From the NCBI GenBank assembly GCA_017979445.1, contig CM030714.1, positions 46,763,220 through 46,827,219 of the forward strand: 64,000 nt of DNA, read 5' to 3'. Below, piece after piece: positions 36,401 through 48,400 of the stretch. The notes beneath the pieces are model-generated. The model saw only the letters and a list, made by a program, of their open reading frames with translations. It did not search any database and was not told where the DNA came from. Both the position numbers and the translations under genes were made by a program. The number at the start of each line of letters is the position of its first letter. Position 1 is the stretch's first letter. This DNA comes from Akebia trifoliata (Eukaryota; Streptophyta; Magnoliopsida; Ranunculales; Lardizabalaceae).

Positions 36401-39400
36401 TGTTGCTTTTCTTGTTAGCTTGTATGGGGGCTTCCTCAGCCACCAATCTTCTTCTTCTTCTCCTTTAATGATAGTTATATTTATCAAAAAAAAAAACATC
36501 TATTTAATTTCAAGGAATAGATGACTAATATATATTCTTGAAAATTCATAACTTTTACTGCAACCATGAACAACACCCTACCCCAGTTATGATTTTGTGA
36601 CTCTAACCCTTGCAAGAAGGGTATTTACTAACTCATCAAAGCCAACTCTTTTACCAGGGAAATAAGATATCTAGGTCCAAATGCCACATGAGTTGAGAAT
36701 GAGGTCCTTTTGGGTATTTGGAAATTGAAGAGGATTTACATTATTTCAAAAAGAAAGGAACATCCAGATCTATTTGAGGAATAAATGGTATAATTTCCCT
36801 TGGGCAGAGGCACTATATAAGCCCCTTTTGAAGGAGAAATGAGCTTTTGCTGACATGAGAAACAGAAAAAGTTGATCTTGAAGCTCCAATCCTAGAGGGT
36901 CGAAGGTTGAACTTTCTCTCTCCACCTCTTGCAATTAAGCTCCACTCCCACCTAATCCAAGCATCAAGCTTCCACTCAACCTCCCCAAGGAAAAATGTTA
37001 TTACTTACATCCAAACGACATGCATTAGCAAAAAATCCAGCAGTAATTGCCTTCCTTAAAACCTGCAAGAGGTGCAAACAATTATCACAGTCAAGGTCCA
37101 AATCAGATAGCTCCGACATTCAAGGAAGGGAATGCTATTATTTATATGAGAGAACATGTAATGGAAACAAGAAAAATAGTTACAAAAAGATTGGGGCACT
37201 CCTGTCATAGAGCCTAGAAAAAACATTATCATAAAAGCAATATAGCAAAAATCTGTGTCCGACTCTAGGCACAAACCTTTACAACAACCAAAAGAAAAAA
37301 AACGTAGTCAGGAATGAATCCAAGGAACATAGCGAAGCTTTAAAATCTCATTTTGATCAATGTTGTTAAATAGCATATGCCACCGTGTGCAACCAGCACA
37401 TGTTGTTCACATATGCCATTTCGCACATCACATATGCTACAAAAAAAATAAAATAAGGAAAAGGAAAAAAAATGCAGAAAATGTTTAAATCTCGATTCTT
37501 GAGTAGTTTTCTTTTTTCTTTTAAGTCTTGAGAGTGAGAAAGTGACTTGAACTTTGAGAGTAATAGGGTAGAATAGAAATTAGAGAATATTTATAATTAT
37601 GTGAGAATGTAGTAGAAAATGTAATGAGATTTAAGAGTTTGAGGCTTTGTGAGAGTAAGAAAGACATTAGAAGGTAGAAGAGATATTGTAAAGGAGTATT
37701 GGGGGGGTAGAAGGGGATATTTATATGAGAAAAATGAATTTAAGCTTAAAAAGGAAAAAAATAAAAAACTGTAACCAAGGGTCAGAAGTAATCTGACCGT
37801 TGAACAGTTGCCATCACATATTGTGCAATGGCATATTTTGGGTGTATGCGACCGCATTTGACAACATTGGTTTTGATACAATGTTTCGGTCAAGAGAAAA
37901 ACCGAGACAGTCTCTAGGAAACATTTCAAGACAATCCAAAACATCCGATGTATCAAGTTCCACGTTCTATTCTGGACTCAGCCTAAAGCAGAATATTCCG
38001 CCAAAACCTTCTGAAACAACACGAAACTTCAAACCATGAATAAAGCTTCGAGCCATCGACCATATTATGTGGCATGGAAATACAGAACAGGTCAGCTAAA
38101 TTGAAGATTCCCCAGGGCGACCACCTTACCCAACCAGGATCCTTAGTGCTTAGGCAAGTGCTAACCCAGAGTCCACCACAGATAAGCCTAGGTACTGAAC
38201 AGTGTTGGCCTAGGCATTGCATGCAACTTAATATAGTGTATCTTCAAAAAGAGTAAATCTTGTATAATACAAAGTACAAACGGCTCCAACAGATTATTTT
38301 CACAGGCATTTTGGAACCCTAGCTAAGAAACTAAGACAACCTCCTCCTCCCTTTTTATTTCCACAAAAAAAACATCCCCTCCCCCCCCTTCCCCTTCTCC
38401 AACCCCACCCACCCACCCATACATCTCTTTTCAGTTTCACGGGGATGAATCTGTTTAACACGCAACATAGGAAGGTCCTCCCTTTCAATTGTTCCATTCC
38501 CTTCTTTTATTTTCTTTTTCTTCTTCCCCCTTTCTCTTTTCTTGAGTTTTTTTTTTTTTTTCTCAGTAACCCAAGAAAATATAGGCAGCAGGGGCTTTAG
38601 GTTTTCTAGCAGCATTCAACACTAACATAATAATCCCATTTTTTTTTTCTGTGTTGCATAATTTATGGGCATAAGTTTTATTACTTGTACTTTTAAAATT
38701 GTTTATTTTTCAGTTTCTTTTTCTTCTTTTTTTAAGGCAAGCGGGTTAGTCGTCAGTAATTAGTGGGCAAAGGCGGGTTTTGAAGCTAGATCATGGAAGC
38801 AATACTCACTGACTCACATACCTTACCAACTTAGCAACCTAGCACCTTCTCTTATTATTCTTATTCTATAATCCATACAAAATAAAGTATAGAAGAAAAT
38901 GAATAAATAAATTCTAGGTTAGGTTTCAGCTTGGCTTCTCCTGGGCACCTAGCCTAAAGGATTCATTGCCTAGGCAGTGTCTAATGAGTTTGAGTTCACT
39001 AGAACAGATAATCTCCAATAACATTGGAATACATTTGAAATGTTAATATATGCATAAGCACAGAAAGCTATCTAAATATTTAGGCAATACGATGTTATGA
39101 TGTTTCTTCTTCTGTCTATGTACTTGGTTATCGCCCTTAATGAGAGCACTGTCCCAACAATTTTGGGTCAGCTAGATTATTCCTTTCCACAATCCTACTC
39201 TATCTGGATTCTAGAGGCATATCTTTCGCTAAAGCGTCTAGAATTCGAATTAAATATCACTGAACTGAAAATAAAGCATTAGAGGATCTCCTCAGGTACT
39301 TCAAATGAGCATTAAAAAGGGCAATCAAATCTGTCAAGTGCAGAGATAGTATATAAGATGGGGACAGAGCAAGAACAGAAGTGGGGAAGACGTATGTGTA

Positions 39401-42400
39401 GCACGATAGAGATGCATATTCAAGTGGAACATCTTATATGAGAAATGACACCATTGCCCGGGATATGTGAGTATTGGTATGAGGAGAAAAAGTATATCTG
39501 CAAATTGGTGGGCTTCAATTGGAAGTAAGTGTAGCATGATAGAGGTGTCTGTTTGAGCTGGCCACACACTTAGCACGTAAATTGATGTTTGAGGGGGAGG
39601 TATACCTGGAAAATAGGACTAGGATGGGAAGGTTGAGCTCTAACACCAGAAGTGAACAACTATGACCAGATAAATGACTTCCATGCTGTACATCAAAGCC
39701 ACAGTGGGGGCAATTTCTACATCCAATGCATTATGCATGAAGTATGCTCCTACCATCCATCACCGTGGCAATTGTAGTTTCCACATCGAATGCATAATAC
39801 AGTAGAAACATACTAATCAGTTTACTAGAATTAAGAAGAGTAGGAATTCTTTAAATTGGCAATTGACTGCTTTAAGAGAAGAGATGTCACGAACATTGTG
39901 TTTCCATTCCAAGGCTGTTATGAAGAAATATGACCATGTTACCATCTGTCACTCAATGATTGATGGATGCAAGTGGATCACAGATCCTCAAGAATGATTG
40001 GAAATTGTTTTCTTAAAAGGAAGTTTCATGTTTGAGTAGTTTTGCTGGTTATGCGATTAAATTTGGTAAGTTTCAAATTATTTGGATGAAAACTTGATCA
40101 AGTTTGGCCAACATATAACATGTTCCACACCGATGATAACAGCTAACCAGCTAAGGAGTCATTGGTACTGTTCGTGTGAGTCAGAATGAGGATCTTTCAA
40201 GGACAGGTTTCATAAATCATGCTTACACTGAAATGAAAAAATCAAAAGAAAGGCCTCATCTCCAATTTAAGGACGGACAATAGAATATTATCCAACCAGA
40301 ACAATACAGGAATTACCTGTGTGTCTCTTTCACAAGATTTTAAGCCGATACCTAGCCGCTTCGCTATTCTGTTGAGTTGTTCTCTAATTTCCATGACCTT
40401 CTTCTGCTCAAGAATTATGCGCATTAACATGTCAAATGACAGCTAATCATACAATTGCCATTTCTTAAAGCTTTAAAAACATAGATACCTACCATGGCCT
40501 GATAATTTATGAAGTTCTTATGACACCACTGTGAAGATCTACCAGACTGAAGGAATCCTTTATATATATTCAAGTACGTCACATGATCACCCTGTATGTT
40601 TTTGTAAAAGAAGAATTAGAGTGGACACAAGAGAAGAATCAACAAATGTCAAATAACTCTCAACAGTAGAGATGTTTTAGCGCTAAATTAAATATCTTTC
40701 AACCTCCAGAGAGATATTTTTCCACTATGCATGTTATATTTGAAATGCACATTATCTTACAAATATTTTGCATACCTGCCACAATCTGACCTTTACAATT
40801 AATTATAATTTTCATGATACATTTTTAATGTTGACATAGCTTAAATGTATGCAATAAATAAGAATTTACAATAAAAATAATTTTTAATGAAGAAAATGTG
40901 TTAGTAACAATTGGAGAGCTTCTTAATCTTGATTTCAACAACTCACAACATTTTCGGATCAGAGGCCTTGATGCTGTGATCAATTTCCATTTGACAATCT
41001 TCAAAAAGCAAGCAAAGATTGGGGGAAAAAAATGGGGATAGAAATGCTTCCATACTTATCAATAAAAAAATGGTTTTATACACTTTTCATCCCTTTTAAA
41101 GTTTCGATCATGAACAGTAAGTCACTGAAATATTACAGGTCAAGTATGCTTCACCAAGTTATAAATTGATTAAATCTGACTATACTCGGACAATTTGGTA
41201 CCATTCATGCACATGCTACAACTAGATGACTGAGGACAGAAGTTTTTTGGGAACATCTAAATCGTGATATAGCATCATCAAGAACACATCTTTCACCAAG
41301 AAAGAAAACAATAAAAATTTTGGATGGAAACTAGTGGACCTATACATATTGGCTGGGATTTGAAATCAATAACCTCAGCAGCAGCAAATCGTAGCTTGAT
41401 TTCATCCAATTCCTTTTGTACTCCTCTAATAGAAACCCAAATAGACTGCAAAAATGGCACATAAAATGTCAACACCCATTCTGACATGGCAATAGTCATA
41501 AAATGGATCAGGGTAATGAGACTACCCACAATATAGTATGACAGTAATATTTAGTGACGCAAGTAATTGATGGTCACCTGAACGGAAAGAATTGCTGCTA
41601 TAATGATAATCTCTTCAGAACACCCAAGAAGGTTTCCCGATAAGATCATTTTAGAGATCATTGGGTCCTACAAACAATTGAGGAGTTAAGGCATCTAGAT
41701 TTTGTATCAATGAACAATATATTAAAATTCAAAAGCAAACATGTATCCATGCGTTCAATCTATTCCAAATCCAATTTTTGCAATCATATAAGGTAGTTCT
41801 ATTCCATCATTATTATCAGCCTTTGTTATGTGTAAGAGATATGCCTTTGTTACGAATAGAAGGACAGACCAATATCATCAGCCCCTTCACATTTGTCTAT
41901 CATCATTGGGGATGATCTGTAGAAAAGATATAATACCAACCATCATCATTGCCATCAAAGGCATATCACAAATACTTGGTTCAGCTAAATGAACCAGGTT
42001 CCTCCAATCAGAAAATCTAATAAACTAAAGGGATAGAGAAATTTGGCTGTAGTGGATGTTTATCAATTTGTTTCCTGGAAATATTTTAGCTTGCACTCCT
42101 ATTTGGGAGCTCGCAACAATAGCTAACTTTAATAAATTTCCAATTTATATTAGTAGAAATAAATTTCCAAATAATTAATTAGTAGTACTGTGTCATACCA
42201 TATAGTTCCCCTTGGGTGTCACCCACTTATACATTCCCATCTTTGTAATTTTCTAATTTGCCTTCTACATTATATGGATTCCTTGTGAACCTTCCTACAA
42301 TGATGAACCGTGAACAACATTAAATATTTTTCTTCATCCAAAAATAAAATTTGATTAAAACATATTTAAGCTTTGATGAAAAATATTTAATGTTGTTCAC

Positions 42401-45400
42401 AATTCATCGTCGTAGGAGGATTCACAAGGAATCGTATAATGTAAAAGGGGAATTTGAAAAAATATATATTTTTTAAAATGGAAACATATAAGTAGTGACA
42501 CCCAAGGGGAACTATACAAGAACCCCGTCCAAAGATACCTCAAACCCCATAACACACTCAACACTGACCAAACAAATACTCTGAAAAAAAAAAAAAAAAA
42601 ACAAACACTCTGAAAAATGGTCATCTTAACTCTCATTCAAAACTTAATCAAACTAACTATAACCAACATTTCAACCTATATCCATTATATTGGAAATAAT
42701 CTAGTTGTTATTTTAGTTCTAGCTGTTTTCTAGTAATAGCTTTTTTATTTATTTCTTATATGTAAGGGCAGTTTCGTCTTTTTACTCTTTTTATTATTAT
42801 TATAAATTCCTGCCAAGATCTCAAATTGAGACTTGACTTGATTCTTCTCAAATCCTTCTTGGAATCAGAACCAAGGAATTCTGCTCCTCCCCCTTCCTTC
42901 TCTTTATTTACTAAACCTAACCTAGAACAACCTCATTCGATCTTCTCCCCTTCGGGTCTTTTTCTTTTATCACATGCTGCAATAACCTTTCTGCTTTGTG
43001 TTTATACCCTATGTTAGGGTTTGTTCCTTCGACTTAATTTCTTTTTTTGGATTATAACAGCAGTTGTTCTTTTTTGTTATTTTTAGGGTGTGCGGCAGCA
43101 CTGGGAGTTCTGTTGAGAGGATTGACAGCCCTGCCACAGCAGTGGGTGCTTTTTTTTTAGTGCTGCAACAGCAACTTCTCCTTCCAACCTGCCTTGCAAC
43201 AGCACTAGGAGTGCTGTTGGGGAGATTTACAGCCCCTACTAGGCCCTTTACAGCCCTGCGGCAGCATTGGGAGTGCTGTTGGGAACTTTACAACCCTACG
43301 ACACCAACCCCTAGCAATTCTCTATATTGCGGCAGCACTTGGAGTGCTGTTGGGAGGATCAACAGCCCTGCGACAGCCCCTATTAGGCATGTTTTTCAGC
43401 CTGCTACAGTTCTTTGAAGTGTTAGGAAGACTTGTGGCAACATCTTCACAGCCCTGGGAAGCTTGGTATTGCACCTAGGGTGCCCGTAAAGTTTTTTTTT
43501 TCTTCTTTGGCCCTCCAACTTCCTTCTTCAGATCTCCCTTCAAACCAAAACAATGTCTTCTAAAAAAGGAATTATGACTTCCGCTACAATCCTTGGGTCT
43601 AACTCTTCAACCCAACGTATCACCATTGCTCTTCTTGATGGTCGAAACTTTCAATCATGGTCCCGATCCGTGCGACTCTATCTAGGTAGTAAAGAGAAAT
43701 CTAGATGGCTCCCTAGGACTATTACTAAACTACCACTTACTGATTCTAAATTTGAATCATGGGAGATCGAAAAATACACTATCCTTGGGTGACTATTTAA
43801 CTCCATAGAGCAGTGCATGTATACCATGTTCATGTATCATGAGACAATCTCATCTTTATGGTTAACACTTACTCAGACATACGCACATGCCAGGAATAAC
43901 TTGAGGATTTATAAGCTTTATCAAGACATTGCCCAAGCTACCCAAAGGACTTAGAGTGTAGCCAATTACTTTGGATTCCTTCAGTCATGTTGGGAGGAAC
44001 TCTCATTATGAGTCTATGGCTGAGTTGTCTTCAAATACAATCAGTTATATAGTTAAGAGGATTGCTCGACATCAGACCTACTAGTTTCTTATGCGTCTAC
44101 GTCCAGAGTTTGAGGCGCTTCGGACACAGATCCTCAGTACCACTCATTTACCTTCTTTATTTGAGATATTTGCGACCATTGACAGTGATGAGCGTCGTCA
44201 CAGTATTGCTCCTTCTCAAACTCAGGTACACATGGCATTCTTTCTGCTCTACCTACAGATCAGATGGCTTTAGTTGCTAGCTCGAGTTTCTCAGACTCTC
44301 GTACCCCTAGATCAGGGAGTCATGGTAGTCATAACGGGAGTGACCTTACTTACAGTCATTGTGGGAAGACTGGCCATGAGAAGGCTCATTGCTTTTAACT
44401 CTATCCTTACCTAATACCATTATCTTCTTCCACTTCGTCTTTGGGACAAACTATTCCTCATGCCGCTACAGTGGAGTCATCATCTATTTCTCTCACTGAT
44501 CATCTTTCTTCACTTAGTATGATTGACTTGCAACAGCTACTGACTCAGATTGCCACTATTATCCGAGATCATATTCATGCTCACACTCACTCGTCGATTG
44601 TGGCCTCTACTATTACGCCTCCAAGTACATTATCTGCTTTCCATGTCACTCAATCTAGCTCTACTCCTCTGACATAAGTAATTGATTCTGATGCCTCTGA
44701 TCACATGACCGGTGAATGTAGCTATTTTACTTCTTCTATTTTTCCTACAGCTCATAGGGACGTTCGCCTTGCTGATGGATCCTTTACACCTATCCACAGT
44801 AAGAGTATCATCCCTTATCCTCTGAGATTTTACTAGATTTTGTGATTCTTGTCCCTCCCTTGTCTCTCAATTTTTTGTTTATAAGTAGTATTATTAAATC
44901 TCTAAATTGCTCAATTACTTTTTTCCTACTCACTGTATTGAAAGAGGATGTTGGCATGGGGTATGAGCGATGGGCTATATTTGTTTGGATCTCAGCCTAC
45001 TGCAATTCCAGCATTTGTGCTTCCTTCTTTTGGGAGTCACACATATTCATCTCAGACTCTAGACTTATAGCATGCTCGTTTAGGACATGTCAATCAACAC
45101 TTATGTTCTTTATATCATACTTTAAAAACTACTTGTAGTGGCCATAAATTTTAGTGTTCTGTGTGTGAACTTTCTAAACATACATGTACTTCTTATATTC
45201 CTCGTATGTATCGATTTAATGCAATGTTTGATTTAGTTCATTCTGATGTTTGGGAGCCTTCTCCCGTTACTGCTTTTAATGGTCATAAATATTATGTTAC
45301 GTTTATTGATGACCATTCTCGTTGTACTTGGGTTTATGTGATACTTTCTCTCTCTGAGGTGCTTTTTATCTTTGTCAATTTTCTTAAAATGATTCAGACT

Positions 45401-48400
45401 CGGTACAATATTACCATTTAATCTCCTAGGTCTGATAATGGAAGGGAATATATATCTAATGGGATTCGCTACCATCTTCATGAGCATTGTCAAGCTGGGT
45501 TTAGTTGATATATTTTCCCCAGCTTGAAGGGGACTATTGAAAATAATCTAGTTGTTTTCTAGTAATAGTTGTTTTATTTATTTCTTACATGTAAGCCAAT
45601 TTTGTCTTTTTACTCTTTTTATTATTATTATAAATTCCTACCAAGATCTCAGATTGAGAGTTGACTTGATTCTTCTCAAATTCTTCACATTAGATGTAAT
45701 ACTGAACATCGTTCATAGGAAAATGAGTAGGCCCAATAAGAAATTACGAAGTTGGGCCCATCATATAACCCTGCCATTTTCATTATCTCTCGGCAATGCC
45801 ATCCTTCTTGTTTTGAGTCACATACACTCAATGATCATTTATGATGTTGAAAATGGTAGAATGGTAACATACTAATGGAATCTCTGCAACTTGGAATCCA
45901 ATGGGCGAAGTAAGTTTGGCATCATCATCAAGAATTCCAAGTGAATAAAGAACTTCAAGCGCTCTAACCATTGCCTCTGGTGATGGGGATGCAGGCCAAT
46001 CAAACCCTAAGATATTATCTATACCCAAGGCCTTCAACTGTGAAAATAAAGCACAATCATTAGCATTTTAATTATTAAACTGCAGCAGTAAATCATTCCA
46101 TAGAAAACATAAAACACGTAGGATAAGAAGATTGTAAAGATAATCAGGGTGTTATTAGCACAAAAGCATCTACTCTGTCATCCATTTCAAAGAAATACTT
46201 AAAAAAAACATCTTCAATTACACAAGATGTTTGTACGTATACAATTGAAGTAATAAATATTAATGATTCTAATACCCATAGAGCCTTCAATCATTGTGGC
46301 AGAATTACGTACTTGAATTACACAAGAGACAAGGTTTGATCTTTGGATCTCTGGGATCCCTCCAGTAGACATTTCCTTAATAAAATACTCCTCAGTATAT
46401 AACCTGGTGTGGGGAAGCAACAAATCCAACAGATAAGTGCATTATGCAACTATCGGCTACAAGAGAAATGAGAGAAAATGTACATGGAAAATGTTAACTG
46501 AAACTAACACGAGAACATATATTAGGGCTTAGACCCATAGCTCAGTTTGTTTGACATATTGTAAAAACAACTTTGAGACTGTGGGTTCAAGTCCAGCTTA
46601 CCCATAAAAAAGACATATTAATACAGACAATGTTATGAACTTTGAAGATGAAGTTCTAGAAATTATCAGGATGGTATCAGAAACAGAGAAACAACTACGT
46701 AAGTGTACAACTCCAAAGGGGCTAGCCAGTGCAAGTGTGCAATGGAGATGATTTGAACAATATGAAATCTCTCTAAAGCTTTATCCCATATAAGTGCAAC
46801 ATAGCAATAAAAAATGCATGGCAAGACCATAGCATGTGCTAGAAACATAATTAAACCTACAAAATTTCAAGAGGCTGATCTTTCAAAACTCTCCACTATC
46901 AGATCCAAGAAAGCCTAAAATGGTAATTAACTCCTAGACAGTAGCCGAAAAAGAAAGGAAGAGAACCATCTTCTACGGTTGTGCCTCAAAGTCACAGAAA
47001 GCTCTTCCAGTCTTTGAATTTTGGCAACCATAGAGCTCTGGATTTGCTTAAAAAATGATTCTTGAACTGGAAAATATTTCAAATCAAAGAAGAGTCCATT
47101 CTAGATAACTTAAATGCTATGTTTAGCCTTACAAAAGAAATAGCAAACTAGAAGAGAAATAATTAGACCAATAATGGAAACTGGGAAGCCTTCTATGAAA
47201 CTTTTCATCTCCAACCAAGCCTGTTCAAAATGGGACTCCCTGGTGAAGACCCATATCCAAAATAAACCTACTAGAGGCCGATCCAATATCTCCAACAAGA
47301 ACTTGTGGACACATGTAATCCCAATTATTTCCTCCATTTTATTCCAAACCCCAACCTTTGGAGCGTATAATGCAAGAAACACTAAGTGATATATTCATTT
47401 GCCCTCTTTCACGCATTTGAATTTTTTATATTACTATCACTGTAACCTTAAATTGGTTATTGACTAGTATTCCTAGGATCTTGGATAGGGAAAAATTTTC
47501 TATACTGTACAAAGCCAGTTCTACACACTATTATAGGAGTTAGAGAAAAACATCACAAGATAATTACGTAGCGTTATTAAGTAGAAGCCCTAGAATAATT
47601 AAGTAACCAACTTTGATCTAAGATTACCCTACATGAAGAGTTAGAGCAAAGGTATGGAGGAAACAAAACATTCTTTCTCATGCGAATTAGCCATCCATTG
47701 CATGTTAAATACCTATAACACTTCCCTGGACGTACTCTCCCAGCTCTCCCAGCCCTTTGTCGAGCAGATGCCTTGGATATTGGTGCCACCACCAAGTTTT
47801 CAATATCTGAAATCTGTATCAAACCAAATAACGGAAAAGGTTAACTTATTTGTATTTTACACACTGAAGAATGGGAATGAGTATACCGGATTATAGAACC
47901 GCTGTTTCGAAAACCCACTATCCACAACATAAACAATTCCCTGCCATAGTTTAAATGAAAATAAAGATGAATGGTAGAGAAAAATGACTGTATACCATAT
48001 GGATACAGTTATTGGTAATCATTTCTTGAAAGGATTCCAAAAGAATACAAAGATGTTACCTCCAAAGTCAATGATGTTTCTGCAATATTAGTTGATATTA
48101 CAACTTTTCTCTTTCCTCTAGGCATAGGTGAAAACACAAGGTCCTACCAACAAAGCAGTTCTACGAAGATGAAGATTCCACCAGTTAAATATTAAGTGCA
48201 AGGACTAGACGGCCAGATACCACATGATACATCACTGACCTGATCTGCGCGTGAAAGCCCCGAGTACAAAGGCAGAACAACTAACCCTGAAAAAACAGTT
48301 TGATACAAAATTAAGTACCTGAAAACCAAGAGGTGCTCGCATATGCCGTAAAAAATTCAGAAATTTTGAGAAATGTAAACTGTTTTCATTTCAGAAAAGC

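Larger units (their letters stand above)
32155..36494 (+). mobile_element. Near-intact L1-like LINE in helicase intron 21, antisense
   Basis: Perfect 13-bp target duplications AACATCTATTTAA lie at 32142-32154 and 36495-36507. The 4,340-bp insert ends 'AATGATAGTTATATTTATC' plus poly-A. It holds a short upstream frame and a two-domain ORF2 (endonuclease plus reverse transcriptase) interrupted by one missing base. It probably lost part of the 5' end on insertion, because no full ORF1 or 5' UTR is present. It lies antisense to the host gene. Perfect duplications and nearly intact coding indicate a recent insertion. Confidence 0.95.
42688..45687 (+). mobile_element. Copia deletion derivative with both LTRs, helicase intron 16
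   Basis: Target duplication CATTA lies at 42683-42687 and 45688-45692. The 5' LTR 42688-42859 and 3' LTR 45535-45687 share ATAATCTAGTTG and TTTATTATTATTATAAATTC to the end. A primer site TGGAATCAGAACC follows the 5' LTR, and a purine-rich AAGGGGACTA precedes the 3' LTR. The interior keeps gag, zinc knuckle, protease and part of integrase but lacks reverse transcriptase and RNase H. The element sits antisense to the helicase gene. Confidence 0.92.

Noticed and set aside
43064..43417. 117-codon frame in the Copia leader as a protein
   Set aside because: It translates a GC-rich minisatellite and lies upstream of gag.
46525..46622. A tRNA gene with A and B boxes
   Set aside because: Ends do not pair as an acceptor stem and the length and loops are wrong; a SINE-like unit fits better.
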